This document shows positions 33,767 to 42,767 of a DNA stretch of 64,000 bases, piece by piece (position 1 is the first letter of the stretch; the number at the start of each line of letters is the position of its first letter). The DNA is from Clostridium sp. DL-VIII (lineage in GTDB: Bacteria; Bacillota; Clostridia; Clostridiales; Clostridiaceae): the NCBI RefSeq assembly GCF_000230835.1, contig NZ_CM001240.1, forward strand, positions 4,165,779-4,229,778, in the 5' to 3' direction. The translations under genes were made by a program, and so were the position numbers. The notes below the pieces were generated by a model, which was not told the origin of the DNA, ran no database searches, and saw only the letters and a program-made list of their open reading frames with translations.

Positions 33767-33892
33767 CTAAGAATTTTTATTAATATATATTTTTAATGCT
33801 TTTATTAACAAAATTAATGTGTAAACTCCTAATCCCCACAATATAGCTAAAGGAATTAAGTTAGCTAAGGCCATAATAGTCATAATATGCAT
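33767..33892 (-). CDS. 41-residue single-pass membrane protein
   Basis: A short minus-strand gene: AAGGGGG eight bases before ATG 33892, then MHIMTIMALANLIPLAILWG, LGVYTLILLIKALKIYINKN and TAG. It has one long membrane helix and a basic C-terminal tail (about 31-39). The clean ribosome site and coding pattern support it as real; such small proteins are common in clostridia. Function unknown. It lies 340 bp downstream of kdpE on the same strand. Apart from it, the 33630-34108 gap holds nothing I can identify. Confidence 0.6.
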   Translation of the reverse strand: MHIMTIMALANLIPLAILWGLGVYTLILLIKALKIYINKNS

Positions 33893-34108
33893 TATATATT
33901 CCCCCTTAAATTTTCTAATACTGACTTCCTAATTATACCATGCTTTTATATGTTATATTATTTAATTTCCAAGAATAAACTTTATGCTTCTTTATATTTT
34001 CCTTTACTATATTTCTAAAATATAGATAAACAAATTATAAAACCAACTTATATAAAATATTTATGATTTCGGTAATTTACCACTTAAGTCTAAGTTATAG
34101 TTGCTTTT

Positions 34109-34807
34109 CTAATCTTCTACTAATCTATATCCAACTCCAACTTCCGTATAAATATACTGTGGCTGTGCTGGATTCTTTTCTATTTTTCGTCTGAGACTTG
34201 CCATGAAAACTCTAAGAGACTGAGTTTCGTTTCCTACTGGAGAAGTCCAGATTTCCTTAATTATAAAATTATGAGTTAATACCTTTCCAGGAAACTTACA
34301 AAGAAGAGCCATTATTTTATATTCGTTAGGAGTTAGATGTATATCTTCATTATTTATAGTCACTTTTCTTTTATTAAAATCTACAACTAAATCTTTAACT
34401 TTAAAAACCCCTATATCTTTCGTTTCATTATTTGTTGTTACACTATGTCTTAATGATACCCTGACTCTTGCTAATAGTTCTCCTATTCCAAAGGGTTTTG
34501 TTAAATAATCATCTGCTCCCTTATCTAAGGCTTCTATTTTCTGCCTCTCATTTTCTCTTGCAGAAACAATTATTATTGGAGTTTTACACCATTCTCTAAC
34601 CTTTGTAATTACATTAATACCATCCATATCTGGAAGTCCTAGATCTAGTATTATTAAATCGGGTCTATGAGATATCGATAGTGCAATAGCTTCTGCTCCC
34701 TTATCTGTTTCTATATAATTAAAACCCTGCGCTTTTAAGGATGCCGTTATAAAATTTCTTATTGGTTTATCATCCTCTACAACAAGGATATATGGTTTAT
34801 TGTCCAT
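34109..34807 (-). CDS. kdpE: KdpE response regulator
   Basis: A 232-residue OmpR-type regulator. The receiver shows ILVVEDDKPIRNFI, the phospho-acceptor in LIILDLGLPDMDGI, and LTKPFGIGELLARVR with the conserved Lys. The C-terminus is a winged helix ending LRRKIEKNPAQPQYIYTEVGVGYRL. Phosphorylated by KdpD at low potassium or high osmolarity, KdpE activates the kdp operon. Start 34807 follows GAGGGG and overlaps the kdpD stop by 11 bp; the longer frame is an artefact of that overlap. Confidence 0.95.
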   Translation of the reverse strand: MDNKPYILVVEDDKPIRNFITASLKAQGFNYIETDKGAEAIALSISHRPDLIILDLGLPDMDGINVITKVREWCKTPIIIVSARENERQKIEALDKGADDYLTKPFGIGELLARVRVSLRHSVTTNNETKDIGVFKVKDLVVDFNKRKVTINNEDIHLTPNEYKIMALLCKFPGKVLTHNFIIKEIWTSPVGNETQSLRVFMASLRRKIEKNPAQPQYIYTEVGVGYRLVED

Positions 34808-37514
34808 CACTATTCCCCTCCTTTGGAATATTAAATTTAAAAATTGCTCCTTCTTGGCTCTCTCTATTATCAGCTGTAATTGTTCCTCCATGACCTTCAA
34901 CTATAGATTTACAAATTGCAAGACCTAAACCTACACCTCTTCTTGAATCAGATATTTTATCTCCATTGGTGAAAAATCTATCAAATATGTGTGGCAATAT
35001 ATCTTCTGCTATTCCAGTGCCGTTGTCAATTACTTCAAAAATAATATCTTTTTCGTTTTCATAAACCTTAACCTCAATCAAAGAATTTTTAGGTGTGAAT
35101 TTAATAGCATTATCAATTAAATTTATGAGTACCTGCTCAATTAAACTTCCATCCATAGGCGCCATTATTACGTCTTCTGGAACTGTTACTTTTATTTCAT
35201 GAGCAGTCGAACGTTTTGAAATTCTTTGAACTGCTTCATACACCACTTCTTCAACTAGCTCTGTATCTTTTTTAACTTTCATATCTCCGCCATCAAATCT
35301 TGTCATGCTAAGCAGGTTTTCTACTAACCTTATAAGCCATTCAGTATCATCATAAACACTCTGAAGTAATTCTCCTCTAGTTTTTTCAGATATAAGATTA
35401 CCTGTTTCAATAATGGTGCTCACAGAACCTTTGATACCTGCAAGTGGGCTTCTAAGATCATGAGATATTGATCTTAAAAGATTGCTTCTAAGCCTTTCAC
35501 TTTCAATTTCTAAATTAGATTTCTTTTGGATTTCAGCTAAAATTTCTCTATCTAATGCAATATAAATCTGACTTGCAACTGTTTCAAAAATAAATTTCTG
35601 CTCTGGCTTTAAAGGTCCATTAATACAGGAAACACCTAATACGCCTAGTACTTTCCCATGACTTTTTAAGGGCATATAATATCCTTTTGCTCCATGAAAG
35701 GTATTGGTTCCGGCTCCACATTCTTTATCATTTAAAAATGTCCAATAAGCAACTGCCTCTTCATCCTTACTTAGTAAAGTCCTGTCTTTCTCTCCTTTAG
35801 TTGCAGTATAAATAAATGGAGTGGAGAGCTTATTCTCTTGTCCCAAGTAACAGATAACAGTTCTTTCAAGGAGCCTTGATAAGTATTTTATTCCTATACC
35901 TACAACATCTGCTGTTCCAGTTGCACTCAACAATTTCCTGCTTACTCTATATAATATCTGAGTTATATTTTCTCTTTTCGAAGAATTAAGTGCTTCCCTT
36001 TGAATTTTGCTTGTAAGAGTCCCAATTGTAAAAGTTACTATTAACATTATAGGAAAAGTAGCTATATAGCTTTTATCATAAACCTCCAAAGAATATCTTG
36101 GCTCTGTAAAAAGATAATTAAATAAAAGTATACTTACAATTGAGGAGATAAAGCCCAAGATGTATCCCCTTGTCTTTATATTTACAATAATAACCCCTAA
36201 TATAAAAATCATAATAACGTTAGCAGCGCTAAATCCTAAATAATCAATGCATAATGCAACTATTGTAGTAATTAACATTATTACAACTGCTATTAAAGTT
36301 TCTTTTTTTGATATCTTAGAGCTATATTTATTCTTTTTTATAGTCTTTTCTCTTTTCTTGTCAAAAGTTGAATTTGGGATAACATATACATCTATATAGG
36401 AATTAGATTCCATGAGTTTATCAACAATATCTTTTGCATAAAAGTGAAATAAATTATTTGGTTTTTTATGATTTTTACCTATAATTATTTTAGTTACATT
36501 TCTAAACTTTGCATATTGAATTATTTGCTCAACCGCATTATCACCGTATGCAGTTACTACTTCTCCACCAAGCTGCTCAGCTAAATTAAAATGAGAATTT
36601 AACCTTTCTCTATCTTCTTTACCTAAATTTTTAGATTTTGTACCTTCAACATATAATGCAATCCACTTTGAATGATGCGCTTCAGCCATTCTTGTTGCTG
36701 TCCTTATAACCCTGGCAGATGATGGCGAAGGAGATATACATGCAAGAACTACATCTGATGTTGGCATTACGGTTATCTGACTTTTTGATAATCTTACACT
36801 TTCTACCTCATAATTTACCCGGTCGGCTGTTCTCCTTAGAGCAATCTCCCTAAGAGCAAACAAATTATTTTTAGTAAAAAAATTATTAAAGGCTTTTCTT
36901 GTCTGTTCCCTGCTATATACTTTTCCTTCACTAAATCTATTTAAAAGCTCATCTGGTTCAATATCTATTAACTCAACCTTATCAGCATCATCAAATACCT
37001 TATCTGGAATTGTTTCTCTTACAGCAATATGAGTTATACTTTCAACTATATCATTTAAACTTTCTATGTGCTGAACATTTAAAGTCGTATAAACATCTAT
37101 TCCTGCCTCTAAAAGTTCCTCTATATCCTGCCATCTTTTTCTATGCCTTTCAGTAGCAGCATTAGTGTGGGCAAGTTCATCTACTAGTATTATCTCAGGT
37201 TTTCTAACTAATGCTTTATCTAAATCAAATTCTTTTAAAGTTATCCCTCTATAATTAATAACTTTAACACCTATATTCTCAATTCCATTTACTAAAGCCA
37301 TAGTTTCTGCTCTTGCATGTGGTTCTATATAACCAATTACTACATCCTTGCCAAGCCTTTTCACATCATGAGCTTCCACTAGCATAGCATAACTTTTTCC
37401 AACACCTGCTGCATAGCCAAAAAATATTTTTAATTTTCCTCTTGAAGACTCATTTTCTTCTTTTCTTATTTGATTTAAAAGATACTGTGGATCTGGCCTT
37501 TCATTTATATCTAT
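34797..37514 (-). CDS. kdpD: KdpD sensor histidine kinase, apparently with an ATA start codon
   Basis: I place the start at 37514 (ATA) because AGGAG lies eight bases upstream and the resulting N-terminus (I/M)DINERPDPQYLLNQIRKEE is standard for KdpD; it also includes the full Walker A GYAAGVGKSYAM, which the first ATG (37385) would delete. The 905-residue protein continues with the KdpD and Usp domains (to about 370), four close membrane helices (about 420-510), a GAF-like region and histidine kinase with SISHDLRSPLAGI (phospho-His) and ATP lid GRGVGLGL-like RGVGLGLAICKSI. It senses potassium stress and pairs with KdpE. Confidence 0.9.
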   Translation of the reverse strand: MDINERPDPQYLLNQIRKEENESSRGKLKIFFGYAAGVGKSYAMLVEAHDVKRLGKDVVIGYIEPHARAETMALVNGIENIGVKVINYRGITLKEFDLDKALVRKPEIILVDELAHTNAATERHRKRWQDIEELLEAGIDVYTTLNVQHIESLNDIVESITHIAVRETIPDKVFDDADKVELIDIEPDELLNRFSEGKVYSREQTRKAFNNFFTKNNLFALREIALRRTADRVNYEVESVRLSKSQITVMPTSDVVLACISPSPSSARVIRTATRMAEAHHSKWIALYVEGTKSKNLGKEDRERLNSHFNLAEQLGGEVVTAYGDNAVEQIIQYAKFRNVTKIIIGKNHKKPNNLFHFYAKDIVDKLMESNSYIDVYVIPNSTFDKKREKTIKKNKYSSKISKKETLIAVVIMLITTIVALCIDYLGFSAANVIMIFILGVIIVNIKTRGYILGFISSIVSILLFNYLFTEPRYSLEVYDKSYIATFPIMLIVTFTIGTLTSKIQREALNSSKRENITQILYRVSRKLLSATGTADVVGIGIKYLSRLLERTVICYLGQENKLSTPFIYTATKGEKDRTLLSKDEEAVAYWTFLNDKECGAGTNTFHGAKGYYMPLKSHGKVLGVLGVSCINGPLKPEQKFIFETVASQIYIALDREILAEIQKKSNLEIESERLRSNLLRSISHDLRSPLAGIKGSVSTIIETGNLISEKTRGELLQSVYDDTEWLIRLVENLLSMTRFDGGDMKVKKDTELVEEVVYEAVQRISKRSTAHEIKVTVPEDVIMAPMDGSLIEQVLINLIDNAIKFTPKNSLIEVKVYENEKDIIFEVIDNGTGIAEDILPHIFDRFFTNGDKISDSRRGVGLGLAICKSIVEGHGGTITADNRESQEGAIFKFNIPKEGNSDGQ

Positions 37515-37653
37515 TTAAATCACTCCTAACATTTCTTTAATTTTATCTTAGGCACATGAAAGAAACTAATAGCCCTGCATACTGTTTTATTATTTCTTTG
37601 ATTGCGCCTTCTGCCTAATGAAATTATATATTCTCTAATAATAAGGCACTATC

Positions 37654-37704
37654 AAATAAATAACAAGTCCCCTTGCAAGGCTACTTTGGGCTCCTTATTT
37701 ATTT
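37654..37704 (-). promoter_or_regulatory. Hairpin in the kdpC-kdpD gap
   Basis: The 232-bp gap between kdpC and kdpD has AAATAAATAA (37654-37663) pairing with TTATTTATTT (about 37695-37704) around an inner palindrome CCTTGCAAGG. It may reduce read-through, so that the pump is made in excess over the sensor, or mark an mRNA processing site. Confidence 0.5.
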
Positions 37705-37746
37705 TCATGTGCTCAATATAAAAGTAAAATGAACTCAAATCCCAAA

Positions 37747-38373
37747 TTACTTTGTATTTAAAAGTGAAGCTATCTCCATATTGACTTTTAGAACATTTAC
37801 TCTTGGTTCACCAAATATTCCAAGTGCTCTGCCTTCAGTATATTTGTCAACTATTTTTTGAAGATCTGCTTCACTTATTCCTGATGCCTTTGAAACTGCC
37901 GATATTTGAATTTTTGCTGACTCTGGACTTATATCAGGGTCTAATCCTGAACCTGAACTTGTAAGCAAATCTGTAGGAATATCTTCTTTTTTAACTCCAG
38001 GATTAGCTGCTAAAAAATCATCTATATCTTTTTGAACTCTTTCTTTAAGTGCATCATCCGATGGAGCTAAATTTTGAGAGCCTGATGCTACTCCACTATA
38101 GGCTGCTTTTCCGCTTTCATCTGGCACAGTATCTGCTTCTGTATAAGTGTTATAATTTACAGCTGAAACTCTTCCTTTAAAGAATCTTGGATCTGTAAAA
38201 TTTTGTCCTATAAGCCCAGAGCCAACTTCCTTACCATCTAGGCTTATAATGCTGCCATTAGCTTTATTATTAAATATGAGCTGGCTTATTCCTGTCATAA
38301 AAAGAGGATATATAAGCCCGCAAAGTACCATAAACATAATACTTATACCAATAGATTTTTTAATTATCTTCAT
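37747..38373 (-). CDS. kdpC: KdpC, K+-ATPase accessory subunit
   Basis: A 208-residue subunit with one N-terminal membrane helix ([20 protein letters not shown]) and a periplasm-facing domain containing [20 protein letters not shown] and [17 protein letters not shown], then [16 protein letters not shown] at the end. All are family signatures. Start 38373 follows AAGGAG. It stabilises the KdpA-KdpB complex. It lies 57 bp after kdpB. Confidence 0.95.
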   Translation of the reverse strand: MKIIKKSIGISIMFMVLCGLIYPLFMTGISQLIFNNKANGSIISLDGKEVGSGLIGQNFTDPRFFKGRVSAVNYNTYTEADTVPDESGKAAYSGVASGSQNLAPSDDALKERVQKDIDDFLAANPGVKKEDIPTDLLTSSGSGLDPDISPESAKIQISAVSKASGISEADLQKIVDKYTEGRALGIFGEPRVNVLKVNMEIASLLNTK

Positions 38374-38430
38374 ATAAAAATCTCCTTTTTTCTTGAAATG
38401 CATACTGTTATTTATTGTTAACTGAATAAA

Positions 38431-40494
38431 TTATCCAATATTAAGAATCCTAACTAATGGAGTAATAATAACATCAATTACTTTAATCCCTATAAACGGA
38501 ACAAGTACTCCTCCACCTCCGAAAATAAGCATATTTCTAAGAAGCATAGTCTCTGCCTTCATTGGTTTATACTTTACCCCCTTCATTGCTATTGGTATAA
38601 GTAATGGTATTATTATTGCATTAAATATTAATGCTGAAAGTATAGCACTATATGGAGTTGAAAGTCCCATCACATTCATAACCTGCATTTCAGGTATCGC
38701 AACAGTGAAAATAGCAGGAATTATAGCAAAATATTTAGCTACATCATTAGCTATACTAAAAGTTGTTAAAGCTCCTCTTGTTATTAGAAGCTGCTTTCCT
38801 ATCTCAACAACTTCAAGAATCTTTGTTGGATCTGAATCTAAATCAACCATATTAGCTGCTTCTTTAGCTGCTGTAGTACCGCTATTCATTGCAAGGCCTA
38901 CATCTGCCTGCGCAAGAGCTGGTGCATCATTAGTCCCATCCCCTGTCATTGCTACAAGTTTACCTTGATCCTGTTCCTTTTTAATTGCAGCAATTTTATC
39001 TTCTGGTTTACATTCAGCAATAAATTCATCTACACCAGCTTCTTTAGCAATAGTTGCGGCAGTTAAAGGATTATCTCCAGTACACATAACTGTTTTAATT
39101 CCAATTTCTCTAAGTCTTTCAAATCTTTCTATAAGTCCTGGTTTAACAGTATCTTTAAGGTAAATCACCCCATATGCTTTTTCATTAACACAGACTACAA
39201 GAGGTGTTCCTCCTAATTTTGAAACGCTATTTACTGCATCATCTAAATCCTCTGGAATATTTCCGCCAAGTTCTTTTATTCGGTTCTTTATAGAATCAGA
39301 AGCTCCTTTTCTTACCTTCAAACCATTTGGTAAATCTATTCCACTCATTCTTGTTTGAGCTGTAAATTCAATAAATTCTAAATTTTTATATTCTTCTTCC
39401 TTGGCATTTGAACCTAATTTTCTTCCAAGTTCAACTATTGATTTTCCTTCTGGAGTATCATCTTTTAAAGAGCATATTACTGAATAATTTATAAGCTCAC
39501 TTTTATCCGCATTTCCAACTGGAATAAATTCAGCCGCAAGTCTGTTACCAAAGGTTATAGTTCCAGTCTTATCAAGAAGCATTGTATCAACATCACCACA
39601 AGCCTCTACTGCTTTTCCTGACATTGCAATAACATTAAATTTTGTAACTCTATCCATACCTGCAATACCTATGGCTGATAGAAGACCACCAATTGTTGTT
39701 GGTATTAAGCATACAAGAAGTGCAATTAAAGTTGAAATATAAATGGCAACTCCAGAATAATGAGCCATTGGATAAAGTGCAACTATTACTATAAGAAATA
39801 TAATTGTTAAACTTACAAGTATGGTGTTAAGAGCAATTTCATTTGGAGTTTTCTGCCTTGAGGCTCCTTCAACAAGAGAAATCATTTTATCTAAAAAGGA
39901 TTCACCAGGAGTTGCTGTTATCTCAATTTTTAGCCAGTCACTTACAACCTTTGTTCCACCTGTAACTGATGCAAAATCTCCTCCTCTCTCCTTCATAACA
40001 GGTGCTGATTCACCTGTTATAGCTGATTCATCTACAGAAGCTATACCATCTATAACTTCACCGTCATTTGGAATTATATCTCCATTTTCAACTAAAACTA
40101 TATCGCCTCTTTTTAATTCATTGGCATTTATTATTTTAGTAGTTCCATCAGAATTTAAAAGTTTAGCTACAGTATCTTTTTTCATCTTCTTTAAATTTTC
40201 AGCCTGGGCTTTTCCACGTCCTTCTGCAACTGCTTCAGCAAAATTTGCAAATAGTACTGTTATAAAAAGTATTACTGCTACAATTAAATTGTAAGCCCTC
40301 AAATTATTACCCTCATCCCCAAATAAGCTTGGTACAAAGGTAAGTAATAGAGTTATAACAAAACCTACTTCAACCACAAACATAACAGGATTTTTTATCA
40401 TATATTTTGGATTTAATTTCTTAAAAGATTCTATTATTGCTTCATTTAATATATCTTTTGTAATAAATTTAGATTCTTTTTTATTATCACTCAT
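38431..40494 (-). CDS. kdpB: KdpB, K+-transporting P-type ATPase catalytic subunit
   Basis: A 687-residue P-type ATPase. The phosphorylation motif is [14 protein letters not shown] (Asp in DKTGT), TGES lies in [13 protein letters not shown], and the hinge [20 protein letters not shown] is intact. Seven or so membrane helices flank these domains. ATP hydrolysis drives K+ uptake through KdpA. The length matches the family norm (about 680). It lies 34 bp downstream of kdpA. Confidence 0.97.
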   Translation of the reverse strand: MSDNKKESKFITKDILNEAIIESFKKLNPKYMIKNPVMFVVEVGFVITLLLTFVPSLFGDEGNNLRAYNLIVAVILFITVLFANFAEAVAEGRGKAQAENLKKMKKDTVAKLLNSDGTTKIINANELKRGDIVLVENGDIIPNDGEVIDGIASVDESAITGESAPVMKERGGDFASVTGGTKVVSDWLKIEITATPGESFLDKMISLVEGASRQKTPNEIALNTILVSLTIIFLIVIVALYPMAHYSGVAIYISTLIALLVCLIPTTIGGLLSAIGIAGMDRVTKFNVIAMSGKAVEACGDVDTMLLDKTGTITFGNRLAAEFIPVGNADKSELINYSVICSLKDDTPEGKSIVELGRKLGSNAKEEEYKNLEFIEFTAQTRMSGIDLPNGLKVRKGASDSIKNRIKELGGNIPEDLDDAVNSVSKLGGTPLVVCVNEKAYGVIYLKDTVKPGLIERFERLREIGIKTVMCTGDNPLTAATIAKEAGVDEFIAECKPEDKIAAIKKEQDQGKLVAMTGDGTNDAPALAQADVGLAMNSGTTAAKEAANMVDLDSDPTKILEVVEIGKQLLITRGALTTFSIANDVAKYFAIIPAIFTVAIPEMQVMNVMGLSTPYSAILSALIFNAIIIPLLIPIAMKGVKYKPMKAETMLLRNMLIFGGGGVLVPFIGIKVIDVIITPLVRILNIG

Positions 40495-40528
40495 ATTATT
40501 TTCTCCCTGCCTTCTAATTTCATAATAA

Positions 40529-42208
40529 TCAATGCCACAAAGTTAAGTGTTCTGCTACTGGTCCAAGAGCTATAGCTGGTAAAAAGGTTAAAGCTCCAAT
40601 TATTAAAACAATAGCCATTAAAGTTACTGCAAACATTGTATTATCAGTCCTAAAAGTTCCTGCTGTCGCCGGTATACTTCTTTTTGCTGCTAAAGATCCC
40701 GCTACTGAAAGAAGAATTATGATGGATAAGTATCTTCCATAAAACATAACTATTCCTGCTGTGGTATTCCAAAACATAGTATTATCTCCTAGACCTTCAA
40801 AACCAGAACCATTATTAGCTGCAGATGAGGCAAATTGATAAACTATTTGAGACAAACCATGGAAGCCAGGATTTGATATCCCTGCAAGCCCCTCAGGCAT
40901 AACTAAAGCCAGTGCTGAAAACATCAATATTAAAAATGGATGAATTATTATAGCTAAGGCTATAAGTTTGATTTCCCTACCTTCAAGCTTCTTTGATAAA
41001 AATTCCGGTGTTCTTCCTACCATAAGTCCACATAAAAAGACTGTAAGAATTGCATACATTATCATGTTCATAAAGCCTACACCTTTTCCGCCAAATATAA
41101 CATTAAGCATCATATTCATAAGAGCAACTGCTCCTCCTAGAGGTGTTAATGAATCATGCATATTGTTTACTGTTCCCGTTGTAAAAGCTGTGGTTACCGT
41201 AGTAAATAAGGAAGACTGTCCTATTCCAAATCTAACTTCTTTACCTTCCATATTACCCATAGCCTGGCTCAATCCGATATGTGCTAAAGCTGGATTTCCT
41301 GCCTTTTCTGCAAAGTAACATATTGGTAGTGCTACAATAAATAATCCTGCCATTGCACCAAAGATTGCCCAGCCTTGTTTTTTATTTTTTAGCATTAAAC
41401 CAAAGGTATAAACTAGCGCTCCCGGAAGCATCATCATAGATAATAACTCTATTAAATTTGTTAAAGGCGTAGGATTTTCAAAAGGATGTGCTGAATTTGC
41501 GCCGAAGAAACCACCCCCGTTTGTACCTACATGCTTTATTGCTTCAAGAGCCGCTACAGGTCCCATCGCTATGTCCTGCATTTTCCCTTCTATTGTTGTA
41601 ACTGTTTTAGTTCCTGATAAAGTTTGTGGCACTCCTTGAGATACTAGAAGAATTCCTATTACTATTGAAAATGGTAGTAAAACTCTTGTTGTAATTCTTG
41701 TTATATCAACAAAGAAGTTTCCCGTTGATTTCTTTCCAATTATTCCTCTCATAAAAGCAAGAGCTGCTGCAAAACCTGTTGCTGCTGACGTAAACATCAT
41801 AAATATAATAACTATCATCTGGCTTAAATTAGAAAGTCCAGACTCTCCACTATAATCTTGGAGATTTGTATTTGTCATAAAACTTATAATTGTATTAAAG
41901 GATAAGCTCTGCTCCATTCCATCTATTTTATTTGGATTTAGAAATAAAAGTCCCTGAGCTCTTAAAATTATATATCCTATAAATACCATAACCGCATTTA
42001 CTGCTATAATTGAGAACACATATTCTTTCCAATTCATTTTTTCTTCTTTATTTATTCCACATATTTTATAAATGAAGTTATCTATTGGATTAAATACCTT
42101 GTCTACAACTGTCTTTTCACCAGTGCTAACATAGTATAAATACTTTCCTAGTGGCACTACAATTAGCATGAAAAGTAGTAAAGTTATTATTATTTGTAAC
42201 CATTCCAT
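40529..42208 (-). CDS. kdpA: KdpA, K+ channel subunit
   Basis: A 559-residue membrane protein with about ten helices and the pore-loop filter sequences, for example [37 protein letters not shown] and [14 protein letters not shown]. These contain the four K+ selectivity-filter-like loops of KdpA. The length agrees with the family (about 557). AGGAGG precedes the ATG. It is the K+-binding and translocating subunit. Confidence 0.97.
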   Translation of the reverse strand: MEWLQIIITLLLFMLIVVPLGKYLYYVSTGEKTVVDKVFNPIDNFIYKICGINKEEKMNWKEYVFSIIAVNAVMVFIGYIILRAQGLLFLNPNKIDGMEQSLSFNTIISFMTNTNLQDYSGESGLSNLSQMIVIIFMMFTSAATGFAAALAFMRGIIGKKSTGNFFVDITRITTRVLLPFSIVIGILLVSQGVPQTLSGTKTVTTIEGKMQDIAMGPVAALEAIKHVGTNGGGFFGANSAHPFENPTPLTNLIELLSMMMLPGALVYTFGLMLKNKKQGWAIFGAMAGLFIVALPICYFAEKAGNPALAHIGLSQAMGNMEGKEVRFGIGQSSLFTTVTTAFTTGTVNNMHDSLTPLGGAVALMNMMLNVIFGGKGVGFMNMIMYAILTVFLCGLMVGRTPEFLSKKLEGREIKLIALAIIIHPFLILMFSALALVMPEGLAGISNPGFHGLSQIVYQFASSAANNGSGFEGLGDNTMFWNTTAGIVMFYGRYLSIIILLSVAGSLAAKRSIPATAGTFRTDNTMFAVTLMAIVLIIGALTFLPAIALGPVAEHLTLWH

Positions 42209-42238
42209 AATCTATTCCTCCTAATTTGCTACAACTAT

Positions 42239-42316
42239 CTAAAATTTTTCTGGATTAAATAATGCATAACTCAAATATCCAAATAGCAAAACTATAATTC
42301 CAATTAATATCCACAT
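42239..42316 (-). CDS. kdpF: KdpF-like tiny membrane peptide
   Basis: A 25-residue frame, MWILIGIIVLLFGYLSYALF and NPEKF, preceded by GGGGGAAT and located 30 bp upstream of kdpA. It is one membrane helix ending with the family-typical NPEKF tail (compare KdpF, which stabilises the pump). Such genes are missed by length filters. In C. acetobutylicum two tiny ORFs (called kdpZ and kdpY) occupy the same place. Confidence 0.85.
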   Translation of the reverse strand: MWILIGIIVLLFGYLSYALFNPEKF

Positions 42317-42341
42317 ACATATTCCCCCTAGTATAATCTAA

Positions 42342-42434
42342 TTATTTATTCACTTGCTTTTCACACCATTTAGCAAAGAAGATTACTGAACCAAAGCCTA
42401 AAATCAATAATGCAAAAAATACAACATCTAACAT
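42342..42434 (-). CDS. 30-residue membrane peptide, first ORF of kdp operon
   Basis: GGGGAGGAAC precedes ATG 42434. The product MLDVVFFALLILGFGSVIFF, then AKWCEKQVNK, is a single helix with a charged tail, not similar to KdpF. It lies 25 bp before kdpF, and position and type match the first small ORF (kdpZ) described in the C. acetobutylicum kdp operon. Role unknown, perhaps pump assembly. Confidence 0.75.
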   Translation of the reverse strand: MLDVVFFALLILGFGSVIFFAKWCEKQVNK

Positions 42435-42485
42435 TGTTCCTCCCCCTCCGATATTTATTTTCTATATTGAATAATACTACTTACG

Positions 42486-42534
42486 GTATAAAGATTGGAT
42501 TAAAGTATTGGCATTGGTATAAAGATTGTATAAA
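42486..42534 (-). promoter_or_regulatory. kdp promoter region with TTTATAC direct repeats (KdpE sites)
   Basis: On the minus strand TTTATAC occurs three times (plus-strand GTATAAA at 42486-42492, 42517-42523, 42528-42534). The last two are 11 bp apart, and the first lies 31 bp from the second, so all face the same side of the helix. T-rich repeats of this kind are known KdpE targets in E. coli. Confidence 0.65.
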
Positions 42535-42590
42535 GATTTCTTATTTCAAATCAGTGACACTAGTGGAAGTAGTACTCTAAATATAAAAAA

Positions 42591-42624
42591 ATAATCCTGA
42601 AGAGTATCTCTTCAGGATTATTTT
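42591..42624. terminator. Bidirectional-looking terminator between kup and kdp
   Basis: AATAATCCTGAAGAG pairs with CTCTTCAGGATTATT with a 4-base loop and T/A tracts on both sides. It isolates the kdp promoter from kup. Confidence 0.8.
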
Positions 42625-42682
42625 TCATGTTCTAATATTTAATTTATTATCCATGTTTAGAACAAAATCAAAAGCTACTGTT

Positions 42683-42735
42683 GAGCCGTAATTTTTTTAC
42701 GCATCTGCCTTTTTAAGCGCATGCGAGAAAAATTT
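42683..42735. repeat. Dispersed hairpin element, copy B
   Basis: It shares GAGCCG, ATTTTTTTACGCATCTGCCT and TTAAGCGCATG with 13690-13743. ATTTTTTTACGCAT can pair with ATGCGAGAAAAAT. It lies 33 bp past the kup stop codon, where it may act as a terminator on the minus strand. Confidence 0.65.
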
Positions 42736-42767
42736 GGCAGCAGAATAAAATAACTTTTAAGTTAAAA

